Counted from the stretch's first letter, positions 38,245 to 47,950 are shown. The stretch: DNA of 64,000 bases from Gemmatimonas sp. (GCF_021298855.1 NZ_JAJTHI010000020.1:62001-126000), one strand, 5' to 3'. Notes: generated from the letters alone by a model not told the origin. Translations and numbers: made by a program.

Positions 38245-39452
38245 GTGAACACGAGCTGGCGGAGGAACGAGGTCCCGCGGCCGCGCCACGATTGCCCGAA
38301 CCAGTCGGCCACCGTGGCCCCGAGATCGGCGAACGTGTCCCGCGTTCCCAGCGGGCCTCCACGCACGCGCGCCCCCGCCACCAGCAACGGCACGCACTCG
38401 CGCGCGTGGTCCGTGGATGGCGTGGTGGGGTCGTTGCCGTGGTCAGCCGTGATGAACAGCAGGTCGTCCTCCCGCAGGGACGCAAGCAGTGACGGGAGTG
38501 CCCGATCGAACGCCTCGAGCGCTCCCTGAAAACCGCGAACATCGTTCCGATGCCCGAAGAGCTGGTCGAAATCTACCAAGTTGGCGAAGCAGAACCCACG
38601 CGGCGCGGTATCGAGCCACCGGCGAATGGCCTCGAGCCCCTCCGCATTGTCGGTCGTATGCTGCGACCGGATGGCTCGCCCGGCGAACAGGTCGTCCACC
38701 TTGCCCACCCCCGTCCGGGGCACCCCCGCGGCCTCGAGCACGTCGAGCAGGGTCACCCCGGGCGGCTGAATGGAATAGTCCCGCCGGTTCGCGGTCCGCT
38801 GCCACGCCCCTGGTGCTCCTACGAACGGGCGCGCAATGACCCGCGACACATCGTGTGGCGCCACCAGTTGCCGCCGGGCGACCTCGCAGGCCCGGTACAA
38901 CTCGTCCAGCGGGATCCACTGCTCATGTGCCGCAATTTGGAAAACAGAGTCGGCGCTGGTGTACACGATCCACGCCCCGCTTTGCTGCTGCTTCTCGGCG
39001 AATTGCGCGATGACGGCCGTCCCGCTGGCCACGCAGTTGGCGACGACCGGTCGGCCGGTGGCAGCCACGAACGCGTCGATCACCGCCGGCGGGAAGCCGT
39101 TGGGGTAGGTGGGAAAGGGGCGCTCGAGATGCAGTCCGGCCAGCTCCCAGTGCCCGGTGGTGGAGTCCTTCCCGGCTGAGCGCGGCACCATGACCCCGTA
39201 CGCGCCCACGGGATGCGCGACCGGCGGCACCCCGGCGATGTCGGCGACACTGCCGAGTCCGAGTCGCTGCAGGTTGGGCAACGTGAGCCCGCCAACGGCG
39301 CGGGCGATGTTGCCGATGGTATTGCTGCCGGTGTCGCCGTAGGCCGCCGTATCCGGAGCCTCGCCGCACCCCACGCCATCGAGCACGAGGAGCAGGGCGC
39401 GGCGCAGCGCCGGGTCGGCGTGCGGCATGTCGGTTGGTGGCGTGGCGGACAT
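38241..39452 (-). CDS. deoB: phosphopentomutase
   Basis: DeoB interconverts ribose (deoxyribose) 1- and 5-phosphate in nucleoside catabolism. The 403-residue protein belongs to the alkaline phosphatase superfamily: LLLVLDGVGCGEAPDTAAYGDTGSNTIGN near 19-47 with metal ligands, VPRSAGKDSTTGHWELAG near 89 with the nucleophile Thr, NLVDFDQLFGHRND near 310 and TADHGNDPTTPSTDHARE near 350. Start ATG 39452; an ATG eight codons later is possible. Stop overlaps cdd. Confidence 0.94.
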   Translation of the reverse strand: MSATPPTDMPHADPALRRALLLVLDGVGCGEAPDTAAYGDTGSNTIGNIARAVGGLTLPNLQRLGLGSVADIAGVPPVAHPVGAYGVMVPRSAGKDSTTGHWELAGLHLERPFPTYPNGFPPAVIDAFVAATGRPVVANCVASGTAVIAQFAEKQQQSGAWIVYTSADSVFQIAAHEQWIPLDELYRACEVARRQLVAPHDVSRVIARPFVGAPGAWQRTANRRDYSIQPPGVTLLDVLEAAGVPRTGVGKVDDLFAGRAIRSQHTTDNAEGLEAIRRWLDTAPRGFCFANLVDFDQLFGHRNDVRGFQGALEAFDRALPSLLASLREDDLLFITADHGNDPTTPSTDHARECVPLLVAGARVRGGPLGTRDTFADLGATVADWFGQSWRGRGTSFLRQLVFT

Positions 39453-39465
39453 GCGACGGGGCGTA

Positions 39466-40611
39466 TCAGGAGGGAAAAGCGACGGGAACGGGCAGCGCAT
39501 CGTGGTACACCGGCGGTACCCGCTGCGAGAGACCGGTGAGCAACTCGTACGGTGACACCCCGCCGGCGTCCGCCACCATGCCCACCGTGAGGAGGTCGGC
39601 CCCGTCGCGGCCAATGAGCGTGGCCACCTGACCGCGTTCGCAGGGGACCCCCGTGACGTCGATCATGACCATGTCCATGGTGACCCGACCGACGACAGCG
39701 CAGCGCGTCCCGTTGATCAGTACCGTGCCGGCGTTGGAAAGATGCCGCCGGTACCCATCGGCGTAGCCGCAGGCCAGCGTGGCAATGCGCCGCAGGCTGG
39801 TGGCGCGCCAGGTGGCCCCGTACGAGACCGACTCCCCCGGATGCACATCCCGCAGGTCGATCACGCGCGCCCGCAGGTGCACCACCGGCCGCAGCCCCAG
39901 CTGCTGATCGAACATCCCGGCGTAGAGGGCAATCCCCGGGCGCGCGAGATGGCCCGGGGATCCCTGCACGCGGCTGGCGATGCCGCCGCTGTTGTCGCTG
40001 TGCCGCAGTACTCCCGGGGACAAGACATTGGCCAAGGTTGCCAGCGACGCGGCGAAGCGCTCGTCCTGTTCGTCGCGCGACGGCAGCGATTCGTCGGCGG
40101 AATGGAAGTGGGTGAAGACGCCCTCGGGAGGGGCAGCCGCCACCGCGTCGCGCAGGGCGGCGACACGGTCCCAGCGGACCCCGGCGCGCGCCATCCCGGT
40201 GTCGATGGACAGGTGATACGGGGCGCTGGTCATGGCGCGCCACACGGCAATGTCCGCGGCGCGGTGCAGCGACGGCGTGACGCCCAGCGCGGCCGCGCGA
40301 GGCAGTTCCGGGGGGAGCAGCGGCTGCAGACAGACGATCCGGCCCAGACAGTCGGCGCTGCGCAACGTCTCGGCTTCGTCGAGGCTGGCAATGCCGACCC
40401 CCCACGGCGCGTCCGCGCGCGGCGGCTGATCCCGGAACGCCACGCCGAGCGCCCGGCACACGGCGGTGGCGCCGATGCCGTAGCTGTCTGCCTTCACCAT
40501 GGCCAGCAGCGGGGCCTTCGCGCGAGCACGCAGGACGGCCGCGTTGTGACGCACGGCGGCGAGGTCCACGTCGAGCCAGGCGCGGGCAGTGGGGTGGGCG
40601 GAGTGCGGCAT
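39466..40611 (-). CDS. alr: alanine racemase
   Basis: PLP-dependent racemase giving D-alanine for peptidoglycan. The 381-residue protein has the PLP lysine in VKADSYGIG near residue 40 (family usually KAxxYGHG; His is Ile here), HFHSADE near 170, NSGGIASRVQGSPGHLARPGIALYG-type loop near 210, and VGRVTMDMVMIDVT near 310 with the Tyr-containing SYGATWRA before it. The second-base Tyr is in YGATW. ATG 40611 is preferred over 40629. Its -10-like TATTCT ends 8 bases before the ATG, so the mRNA may be leaderless or nearly so. Confidence 0.93.
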   Translation of the reverse strand: MPHSAHPTARAWLDVDLAAVRHNAAVLRARAKAPLLAMVKADSYGIGATAVCRALGVAFRDQPPRADAPWGVGIASLDEAETLRSADCLGRIVCLQPLLPPELPRAAALGVTPSLHRAADIAVWRAMTSAPYHLSIDTGMARAGVRWDRVAALRDAVAAAPPEGVFTHFHSADESLPSRDEQDERFAASLATLANVLSPGVLRHSDNSGGIASRVQGSPGHLARPGIALYAGMFDQQLGLRPVVHLRARVIDLRDVHPGESVSYGATWRATSLRRIATLACGYADGYRRHLSNAGTVLINGTRCAVVGRVTMDMVMIDVTGVPCERGQVATLIGRDGADLLTVGMVADAGGVSPYELLTGLSQRVPPVYHDALPVPVAFPS

Positions 40612-40619
40612 AGCCCTTA

Positions 40620-40625
40620 AGAATA
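40620..40625 (-). promoter_or_regulatory. -10-like TATTCT just upstream of alr
   Basis: TATTCT on the minus strand, with eight bases to the alr ATG. No good -35 is seen at 16-18 bp. If used, transcription would begin at or within a base or two of the start codon. The same hexamer appears in the proposed ftsZ promoter. Confidence 0.35.
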
Positions 40626-40664
40626 GCACACATTCCCGTCACGCCCCATCTCGCCCGCGCATCC

Positions 40665-41486
40665 ATGTCCGCTGACGCCACACCCTTCGCTCCCGAGCCC
40701 GAGCTGCCGCCGGTGCCTGCGCCGCGCACGATGGACGACGCCCTCGCCCTCATGCGCGACCTGCGTGCCCGCTGCGAGTGGGATGCGGCGCAGACGCACC
40801 AGTCGCTGCGCCCCTACCTCATCGAAGAGGCGCACGAGGTGGACGACGCCATTGCCGGCGGTGAGGATGCCGTGCTGCGCGACGAACTGGGCGACCTCTT
40901 CCTGCAGGTGCTCTTCCACAGTGTGGTGGCCGAGGAGCGGGGCGCCTTCGGCATGGCCGACGTGGCCGGTGCGCTCGTCGCCAAGATGCACGCGCGGCAT
41001 CCGCACCTGTACGGCGACGGCATCCGGCGCTCGTGGGAACGCATGAAGGCCGCGAAAACCCGGCGCAGCTCACTCGAGGAGGGGTTGCCCGCCGGGCTGC
41101 CGTCGCTGCATCGCGCCCACCGTTTGCAGAACCGGGCTGCCGGCGTGGGCTTCGACTGGGATGACGCTCTGGGGCCGCTCGCCAAGGTTCGCGAAGAGGT
41201 GGAGGAGGTCGCGGCGCTGATCGACCCGGCCACGGGGGCGGTGCGCGATCAGGACGCCTTGGAGGCCGAACTGGGCGACCTGCTGTTCGCGGTGGTGAAT
41301 CTGTGCCGCAAGACCGGAGTGCACGCCGCGCTGGGGCTGGATCGAACCAATGCCAAGTTCGTGCGGCGGTACGCGACGATGGAACGCCTGGCGGCGGCAG
41401 ACGGCCGGCGGCTCAGCGATCTGTCACTGGAGGAGCAGGACCGGTACTGGGACGCGGTAAAGCGGGAGGAGCGGGGGGAGTCATAG
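40665..41486 (+). CDS. mazG: nucleoside triphosphate pyrophosphohydrolase
   Basis: MazG hydrolyses NTPs and dNTPs to monophosphate and PPi, cleaning damaged nucleotides and adjusting stress pools. The 273-residue protein has the duplicated MazG fold: first copy with EWDAAQTHQSLRPYLIEEAHEVDDAI and DELGDLFLQVLFHSVVAEE near 40-85, second with KVREEVEEVAALID and LEAELGDLLFAVVNLCRKTG near 175-215; both EExxE/ExxD metal motifs look intact. ATG 40665 is divergent to alr with 53 bases between the starts. Confidence 0.93.
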   Translation: MSADATPFAPEPELPPVPAPRTMDDALALMRDLRARCEWDAAQTHQSLRPYLIEEAHEVDDAIAGGEDAVLRDELGDLFLQVLFHSVVAEERGAFGMADVAGALVAKMHARHPHLYGDGIRRSWERMKAAKTRRSSLEEGLPAGLPSLHRAHRLQNRAAGVGFDWDDALGPLAKVREEVEEVAALIDPATGAVRDQDALEAELGDLLFAVVNLCRKTGVHAALGLDRTNAKFVRRYATMERLAAADGRRLSDLSLEEQDRYWDAVKREERGES

Positions 41487-41520
41487 TCGCCACCCGCGAC
41501 CCGGAACGCGAAACCCGAAA

Positions 41521-41580
41521 CCCGAAACCCGAAACTCCCCCGGACATCGCGTGACGGCCGGGGGAGTTTCGAGTTTCGGG
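41521..41580. terminator. long hairpin between convergent mazG and asnS
   Basis: Arms 41521-41543 and 41558-41580 pair over 23 positions with a single mismatch around a 14-base loop. The left flank carries tandem copies of AAACCCG (about 41510-41535), partly inside the stem. There is no long T-run on either side, so termination would be bidirectional and largely stem-driven. It lies between two genes that read toward each other, which fits that role. Confidence 0.7.
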
Positions 41581-41600
41581 TACCGAGTGGCGTGTGTGGC

Positions 41601-42902
41601 TTACGGCTTGATCCGCCCCATCAGCCGCGGGAACGGGATCACCTCACGGATATGCTCGATGCCGCAGATCCACGCGATCGTGCGCTCCAGTCCCAGCCCG
41701 AAGCCCGAGTGGGTGAAGGTGCCGTACTTGCGCAGGTCGAGATACCAACCGTAGGCCTCCACGGGCAGCCCCTCGTGCGTGAGGCGCGCGAGGATCTTGT
41801 CGTAGTCGTCTTCGCGCTGTGAGCCGCCGATGATTTCGCCGCGACCTTCGGGGGCGAGCAGGTCGGCGCAGCGCACCGTGCGCGGATCGGCCGGGTTCTC
41901 CTTCATGTAGAACGCCTTGGCTTCCTTCGGGTAGTTCACCACGAAGACGGGGCGCTGGTACTCGTCCACGATCATCGCTTCGTCGGGGGCGCCCAGGTCG
42001 TCGCCCCAGGTGATGTCGGCCCCCTTGGACTGGGCCAGCTTCACCGCGTCGCCGTAATCGAGGCGTACGAACCGCTGCGACACGCAATCGAGCTTGCTGG
42101 TGTCACGCTCGAGGACCTTGAGTTCTTCCTGCCGCCGCTCGAGCACCCGCTCCACGAGATAGCGCACGAAGTCTTCCTGCAGGTCCATGTTGTCGTCCTG
42201 GTCGTACCACGCCATCTCCGGTTCGATCATCCAGAACTCGGTGAGGTGTCGGCGCGTCTTGCTCTTCTCGGCGCGGAAGGTGGGGCCGAAGGTATAGATG
42301 CGGCCGAGCGCCGCGGCGAGCGCCTCGCCATACAGCTGCCCCGTCTGGGCGAGGTAGGCCGTGCCCTCGTCGAAGTACTCGGTGCTGAAGAGCCCGGCCC
42401 GTTCGCCGATGGCCGCCGTGAGGATGGGCGTATCGCAGCGAATGAAATCGCGCGCGTAGAAGAAGTCGTGCACCGCCTGTTCGAGCTCGTGCCGGACCCG
42501 CATGATGGCCACCTGGCGCTGACTGCGCAGCCAGAAGGTGCGGTTGTCGAGCAGGAAGTCGATGCCGTGCTCCTTGGGCTGAATGGGGTAATCGAGCGGG
42601 CTGGTGCCGATGATTCCCAGCTCCTTCACACCCATCTCGAACCCGCCGGGCGCCCGCGCATCGGCGCGCACGTCGCCGGTGAGGAGCACGCTGCACTCCT
42701 GCGTGAGCTGCCCGAACTGCTCCCAGGCCGCCTCACTGACCTCGGCCTTCACCACCACTGCCTGCATGACCCCGGTGCCATCGCGCACGACGGCGAAGCC
42801 CAGCTTCCCCTTGGAGCGCAGATGGGTGACCCAGGCGCGCACGGTGACCGTGGCGCCGACATGGTGCGACAGATCGGCAATGCGGGTGGTAGACGTGTTC
42901 AC
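41601..42902 (-). CDS. asnS: asparaginyl-tRNA synthetase
   Basis: Class IIb synthetase charging tRNA-Asn. The N-terminal OB-fold anticodon-binding domain (about 10-110) has VRAWVTHLRSKGKLGFAVVRDGTG; class II motif 2 shows FGPTFRAEKSKTRRHLTEFWMIEPEMA near 215-241; motif 3 shows FGLGLERTIAWICG near the C-terminus. The 433-residue length is normal. GTG 42902 aligns with short N-termini of the family; an in-frame GTG at 42965 adds 21 residues. The presence of AsnRS implies direct Asn charging. Confidence 0.94.
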   Translation of the reverse strand: MNTSTTRIADLSHHVGATVTVRAWVTHLRSKGKLGFAVVRDGTGVMQAVVVKAEVSEAAWEQFGQLTQECSVLLTGDVRADARAPGGFEMGVKELGIIGTSPLDYPIQPKEHGIDFLLDNRTFWLRSQRQVAIMRVRHELEQAVHDFFYARDFIRCDTPILTAAIGERAGLFSTEYFDEGTAYLAQTGQLYGEALAAALGRIYTFGPTFRAEKSKTRRHLTEFWMIEPEMAWYDQDDNMDLQEDFVRYLVERVLERRQEELKVLERDTSKLDCVSQRFVRLDYGDAVKLAQSKGADITWGDDLGAPDEAMIVDEYQRPVFVVNYPKEAKAFYMKENPADPRTVRCADLLAPEGRGEIIGGSQREDDYDKILARLTHEGLPVEAYGWYLDLRKYGTFTHSGFGLGLERTIAWICGIEHIREVIPFPRLMGRIKP

Positions 42903-42967
42903 GGAGACGGCGGATGACGGTTGAACGAGAGAATGCGCGGCGGCTGCGCCGCGTGAAGTATGCACCG

Positions 42968-45094
42968 CTACCCCACCCGGAAGTAGTCGAGGGCGCGGGC
43001 ATACCCCACGGTGAGCTGGTGGCGAAGCGCCACATGGGCGGGGGCCTCGAGTTCCGGATCATCACGCAGCAGACGGTCGGCCACCAGCCTCGCCGTTTCG
43101 TTGAGGGCTTCATCCCGCAGCAGATCGGCCACGCGGAATGCCGGCAATCCGTGCTGCTTGGCCCCGAAGAGATCACCCATGCCGCGCAGCTTGAGGTCGG
43201 CGCGGGCAATCTCGAAACCGTCCTCGGTGGCGGCAAACAGACTCAGGCGCTCCGCGGCCTCGGTGCCCACGTCACCCAGCAGGACGCAGTACGACTGCTC
43301 GGCCCCGCGCCCCACCCGTCCCCGCAGCTGATGCAGCTGCGACAACCCGAACCGCTCGGGGTGTTCGATGATCATGACCGTCGCGTTCCCCACGTCGATC
43401 CCCACCTCGATCACGGTGGTTGCCACGAGCACGTCGAGCTCGCCGTCGCGAAAGCGGCGCATGATGAGGTCGCGCGCATCGGCGGCCAGGCGTCCGTGCA
43501 GCAGCGCGACCCGCCGTGTGCGGAAGGCGCCCGCCACGAGGGTGTCGTACATGACGGTCGCCGCCTTGAGATCGATCTTCTCACTCGTTTCGATCAGGGG
43601 ATACACCACGTAGACCTGCCGCCCCGCATCGAGCTGGCTGTTGGCGAACTCGAACACCTTGGCGCGGCCGGTCTCCGGCCGCACCACCGTCGTGACCGGG
43701 TGCCGCCCCGGGGGCCGTTCGTCGAGCACGCTCACGTCGAGGTCACCGTACAGCGTCAGTGCCAGCGACCGTGGAATGGGCGTGGCGCTCATGAGCAGCA
43801 CATCGGGGGCGTCGCCCTTGGCGCCGAGGACGGCGCGTTGCTCCACCCCGAACCGGTGCTGTTCGTCGATGATCACGAGCCCGAGGTTGGCAAAGGTCAC
43901 GTCGTCCTGCAGCAGCGCGTGCGTGCCGATGGCGAGCACCGGCTCGTGGCTGGCCAGTCGCGTGAGCGCCGCGCGCCTCTCGCGCGCGCCCTGTCGGCCC
44001 GTCAGCAGCACCGGGGCAATGCCAAGGGGCGCCAGCAGTCGCTCGATGCTCCGAGCGTGCTGCTCCGCCAGCAGTTCCGTGGGAGCCATGAGCGCCACCT
44101 GGGCACCATTCTCCATGGCCAGCAGCGCGCTGAAGAGCGCCACCACGGTTTTCCCGGCTCCCACGTCGCCCTGCAGCAGGCGATGCATGCGACGCGGGCT
44201 CTCCATGTCGTGCACGATTTCGCGAATGGCGCGCACCTGCGCCTGCGTGAGGGTATACGGAAGCGCCTCCCGCAGCTTGGTGGTGAGGTCCCGGCGATTT
44301 TCGAATGCCCGACCGCTGCGCGCGGCCCGGGCCACCTGGTTGGCCTTGCGATGCAGCAACTGCACGCAGAGCAGCTCCTCGTAGGCCAGCCGGGCACGAC
44401 CACGCACGGCCTCGGCCACGCTCGTAGGCCGGTGTACCATGCGCAGCGCCTGAGGCAGCGACGGGACCTGTGCCGCGTCGAGGATCCAGGCCGGCAGCGG
44501 CTCGGTGACGAGCGGCAGGAGCGCGTCGAGATGCTGCTGCACCATGGCGCGCAGCAATCGCACCGACAGCCCTTCGGTGCTGGGATACACCGCCAGCACC
44601 CGCCCCTCGCCGGTCCCTTCCTCCTCGGGACCGAGATTGACGAACTCCCGCGGTTGCAGGCGACGGCCGTGGAAGAACCGCACCGGGCCGGTGCACAGCA
44701 GCCAGTCGTTCGTGTTGATGGTGCGATCGAGAAAGGGCTGCCCCGGCCAGGCGATCTCCAGCATTCCCGTGGCATCCTGCACCACGGCCTGAAACACGCG
44801 CAGCCCCTTGCGCGTGGGGAGCACACCCTTCGCAATGACCTTGCCCAGTACGGTGACGTCCGCCCCCACCTCGGCCTGCGCGATAGGGGTGACGGTGGTG
44901 GCGTCTTCGTACCGGTGCGGCACATGGCGCAGCAGGTCGCCGGCCGTGATGATGCCGATGCGCGCCAGACTGGCGGCGCGCGCCGGTCCGACCCCTTTGA
45001 GGTAGGTGACCGGGGTGTCGAGCGTCAGGCGTGGTGCCGGACGCGCGGGCGGGCGTCGCCGACGCGCCTCCGCATCCGGGTCACCGCGTGACAT
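42968..45094 (-). CDS. recG: ATP-dependent DNA helicase RecG
   Basis: RecG remodels stalled forks and branch-migrates Holliday junctions. The 708-residue protein has the N-terminal wedge OB domain (about 60-190; LKGVGPARAASLARIGI before it) and two RecA-like domains: Walker A GDVGAGKTVVAL near 310, Walker B as IIDEQHRFGVEQR near 410, MSATPIPRSLALT, and motif VI LHQLRGRVGRG near 600. The C-terminal wedge-like segment is complete. ATG 45094 overlaps the ftsY stop (TGATG); a GTG one codon upstream is also in frame. Confidence 0.95.
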   Translation of the reverse strand: MSRGDPDAEARRRRPPARPAPRLTLDTPVTYLKGVGPARAASLARIGIITAGDLLRHVPHRYEDATTVTPIAQAEVGADVTVLGKVIAKGVLPTRKGLRVFQAVVQDATGMLEIAWPGQPFLDRTINTNDWLLCTGPVRFFHGRRLQPREFVNLGPEEEGTGEGRVLAVYPSTEGLSVRLLRAMVQQHLDALLPLVTEPLPAWILDAAQVPSLPQALRMVHRPTSVAEAVRGRARLAYEELLCVQLLHRKANQVARAARSGRAFENRRDLTTKLREALPYTLTQAQVRAIREIVHDMESPRRMHRLLQGDVGAGKTVVALFSALLAMENGAQVALMAPTELLAEQHARSIERLLAPLGIAPVLLTGRQGARERRAALTRLASHEPVLAIGTHALLQDDVTFANLGLVIIDEQHRFGVEQRAVLGAKGDAPDVLLMSATPIPRSLALTLYGDLDVSVLDERPPGRHPVTTVVRPETGRAKVFEFANSQLDAGRQVYVVYPLIETSEKIDLKAATVMYDTLVAGAFRTRRVALLHGRLAADARDLIMRRFRDGELDVLVATTVIEVGIDVGNATVMIIEHPERFGLSQLHQLRGRVGRGAEQSYCVLLGDVGTEAAERLSLFAATEDGFEIARADLKLRGMGDLFGAKQHGLPAFRVADLLRDEALNETARLVADRLLRDDPELEAPAHVALRHQLTVGYARALDYFRVG

Positions 45095-46023
45095 CACGAC
45101 TCGACGAGCTCCCGCGCGTACTCGCCGGCATCGAAGGGCTCGAGATCGCCGATCTGCTCGCCCAGCCCGACGTACTTGATGGGCACGTTGAGCGCCTCGT
45201 GCACGGCCACGACGATGCCGCCCTTGGCCGTCCCATCGAGCTTGGTGACGACCACGCCAGTGACCGGCACCGCCGCCGAGAAGGTGCGCGCCTGCGACAG
45301 CGCGTTCTGACCGATGGTGCCATCGAGCACGAGCAGGATCTCGTGCGGCGCGTCGGGGAGCCGTTTGCCGATCACCCGGTGAATCTTGCGCAGCTCCGTC
45401 ATCAGGTCGTCACTCGTGTGCAGGCGCCCTGCCGTATCCACGATGATCAGGTCCACACCGCGGGTGATGCCGGCATCCACGGCGTCGTAGGCGACACTCG
45501 CCGGGTCGCTCCCCGGCGCGCCTCCCACGAAGTCCACCCCCGAGCGCTCGGCCCAGACGCGCAACTGGTCGATGGCGCCCGCGCGAAACGTATCGGCAGC
45601 CCCGAGCAACACCCGCTTTCCCTGCGCACGGAAGGCCGCCGAGAGCTTGCCGATGAAGGTGGTCTTGCCGGCCCCGTTCACCCCGATCACCAGCAGCACG
45701 GTGGGGCCGCCGGGGTTGAGACAGAGGGCCGGGTCGCTGTTTCCCTTGCGGAGCGCCGCTTCCACGCCGTCGGCCAGCGCCCGTCGGAACTCCTGCTCGG
45801 TCTTGACCTCGCCCCGCTTGTGGCGCCGTTCGACCTCGGCCACGAGCGCCAGCGACGTGGGGATACCGAAGTCACTCTCGATGAGCAGCGTTTCAAGCTG
45901 CTCGAGCGAGCCTTCGTCCACCCCCCGGAAGAGCACGGACATGTCGGTGGTGACGACATCCTTGAAGCGCTGCCACAACGAGCGCTTGGGCACATCGTCC
46001 TTACGGCGGAACAGTCGGGCCAT
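45094..46023 (-). CDS. ftsY: signal recognition particle receptor FtsY
   Basis: FtsY is the SRP receptor GTPase that delivers ribosomes making membrane proteins to the Sec translocon. The 309-residue protein has only a short N-terminal A region (MARLFRRKDD, amphipathic and basic), then the N domain and the G domain with GVNGAGKTTFIGKL (P-loop, about 115), AADTFRAGAIDQL, VDTAGR, TKLDGTAKGG and GLGEQIGDLEPFDAGEY. The lack of a long acidic A domain is common outside enterics. ATG 46023. Confidence 0.95.
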   Translation of the reverse strand: MARLFRRKDDVPKRSLWQRFKDVVTTDMSVLFRGVDEGSLEQLETLLIESDFGIPTSLALVAEVERRHKRGEVKTEQEFRRALADGVEAALRKGNSDPALCLNPGGPTVLLVIGVNGAGKTTFIGKLSAAFRAQGKRVLLGAADTFRAGAIDQLRVWAERSGVDFVGGAPGSDPASVAYDAVDAGITRGVDLIIVDTAGRLHTSDDLMTELRKIHRVIGKRLPDAPHEILLVLDGTIGQNALSQARTFSAAVPVTGVVVTKLDGTAKGGIVVAVHEALNVPIKYVGLGEQIGDLEPFDAGEYARELVES

Positions 46024-46066
46024 CAGCTTCTATGCCTTCGTCGGTGTGTAAGTCGAAAGCCGGGAG

Positions 46067-47950
46067 TCAGCGCTGACCGGACGACCGGCGCGCAATCCAC
46101 TCGGCACACAACAGGAGCAACGCCAGCACGAACGGCCAGCCGGCGTCGGCAAGCCGCGGCGTATCGGCCCCGGCCGCACCGGCGGTGAGCGGCCCGGCGG
46201 CCACGGCGGGAGCCTTGGGCAGCCACTCCCGTGCCGCGTTCACAATCAGCACGCTGCGCCCGCCCGCAGTTTCCACGTCGTACACCGCCGCCGGCAACGG
46301 GGGCGTGGCCGTTTCGGTTCGGGCACCGAAGCGCAACACGAGCGAGTCCGGCGCGGCGGGGAGGGGTGACACGCCGCGGGCGGTCAGCCGCACGACCACC
46401 ACGGAATCGGCGCCGCCACGGCGCCACGATACGGGATCGCCGGCGCGGGTTGCCCCGGGCACCGGCCGCGCCGCCCGGATATCGCCGCGTCCCGCCGAGG
46501 CCCAATCGAAGATGGCCCCCCAGAGTGCCGTGAAGGCCTCGCGGCTGCGGCCACCGCGCAGTGCCCACCCGGCGTACCCCGAGCCGGAAACGACCACCGT
46601 GCGCCGGCCACCGGCCGACCGTGTGGCGATGGCCGGTTGCGCCTCACCTCGCTTGCTGAGGCGCATCGTGAGCACCGTGTCGTCTCCGCGCGCCGCCCCC
46701 GCGAGCGTCACCGGCGGAAGGGAGTCGAAGGGCAAGGCCGCCAACGCGGCCATGAGCGGAGAGGCCGGGGCCGCCGCCGCATACCACTCGGGGGTGCGTG
46801 TGAGTTCCCCGGCGCGCGCGACCTGAGTGGGGGGCGCGGGGAGCCACAGCACGCGTGAGGCCGTGGCGGCACCTGCGACGGGGCGCCAGGCGGTATCGCC
46901 GTGCACGATCAGCATCCCGGCGGTGGCTGCGCGCGCCTTGACCTCCGCCTCGGTAATGGGCGCCAGCGACCCCTCGACACGCCACACGTTGGGGGCCAAC
47001 CGCAAATAGGCGCGGGTGGGTACGTCGAGTGCGCCGCGCAGCACGGTGAGCGCTTCGCGCACATCGATGTCGGGGGCCGTGGACACGAAGACGGCCGACG
47101 GCCGGTCGCCCACGTCCATGGCCACGGCGAGCGTGTCGTTACGCCCTTCCGCGTCACCCGGCGACTCGACGATTGCCTGCACGACGGCCACGCGATCGCC
47201 GCGTGCAACGACCAGCGGGACGGTCAGGCGCGTGCCGGCAAACGGAGCCAACGGCGGGACCGGGGATGACGCGGCCTCGCTGCCGTCGATGCGCAATCGC
47301 AATACCCCCTCGGCCGTGGCCACGCCGCCCGCGACCACCGTGACGGCCGCCGAGACGGTATCGCCACCCGTTGCCGAGTATGGTACGACGAGCTCTGCCA
47401 CGGCCACATCGCGTCGCGGCGGCGTGGTGAGCCGTACCACCCGCGACCCCGGCGGAGCTTCGCGGAGAGCGTCGGCATCGTCGACTTCGCCATCGGTCAC
47501 CAGGACGAGACTGCGCCCGAGCGACGCCGCCCGATCGACGGCCGGTCGCACGCGGGACGCGCCGTCACGCGGGGTCGTGGCGGCGACGTCGTCGAGGGTT
47601 GCGTCGCGGAGGGAGTCGCCCACCAGCACGAGGGCGGCGTCGGCCGGCTGGGCGCGCCGCGCGCTGTCGGCCACGCCCTGGCGCCATCCCTGCACGAAGG
47701 TGCTTTCGTCACCCACCGCACGTCGCCACGACGCGGACACGTCGAGGGCCACGAGCGGTGCCCGGGGTACGGCCCGCCCCATGGGGGCACCAACGAGCAG
47801 CGCCGCCACCAGCGCCACGGCCGCGGCGCGCAACGCGGCCAGCCCCCAGTGGCGCGCCGTACCGTGCGTGCTGCCGGCGCGAAGCGGCAGCCCGTACGCG
47901 AGCCAGGCCGCCAGCAGGCCAAGCGCAATGGCTACGACCCAGCGAATCAC
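46067..47950 (-). CDS. VWA-type membrane protein of the Bat/aerotolerance kind
   Basis: A 627-residue protein: TM helices at about 3-20 and 38-58, then a von Willebrand factor A-like domain with a MIDAS DxSxS motif seen as DVSAS near 74. A long periplasmic region of strands follows, then a C-terminal TM helix (about 603-621). Similar architectures occur in BatA/BatB-like and glutamine-amidotransferase-like membrane proteins of unknown role. It lies between the LytM peptidase and ftsY; no direct function can be assigned. 43 bases separate it from ftsY. Confidence 0.68.
   Translation of the reverse strand: MIRWVVAIALGLLAAWLAYGLPLRAGSTHGTARHWGLAALRAAAVALVAALLVGAPMGRAVPRAPLVALDVSASWRRAVGDESTFVQGWRQGVADSARRAQPADAALVLVGDSLRDATLDDVAATTPRDGASRVRPAVDRAASLGRSLVLVTDGEVDDADALREAPPGSRVVRLTTPPRRDVAVAELVVPYSATGGDTVSAAVTVVAGGVATAEGVLRLRIDGSEAASSPVPPLAPFAGTRLTVPLVVARGDRVAVVQAIVESPGDAEGRNDTLAVAMDVGDRPSAVFVSTAPDIDVREALTVLRGALDVPTRAYLRLAPNVWRVEGSLAPITEAEVKARAATAGMLIVHGDTAWRPVAGAATASRVLWLPAPPTQVARAGELTRTPEWYAAAAPASPLMAALAALPFDSLPPVTLAGAARGDDTVLTMRLSKRGEAQPAIATRSAGGRRTVVVSGSGYAGWALRGGRSREAFTALWGAIFDWASAGRGDIRAARPVPGATRAGDPVSWRRGGADSVVVVRLTARGVSPLPAAPDSLVLRFGARTETATPPLPAAVYDVETAGGRSVLIVNAAREWLPKAPAVAAGPLTAGAAGADTPRLADAGWPFVLALLLLCAEWIARRSSGQR

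Noticed and set aside
41509-41540. Tandem AAACCCG units as a CRISPR or satellite array
   Set aside because: Only a few 7-base copies with no spacers; they fall inside the terminator-like hairpin.
42914-45091. 725-residue plus-strand open frame
   Set aside because: Antisense to recG, whose helicase motifs are all present.
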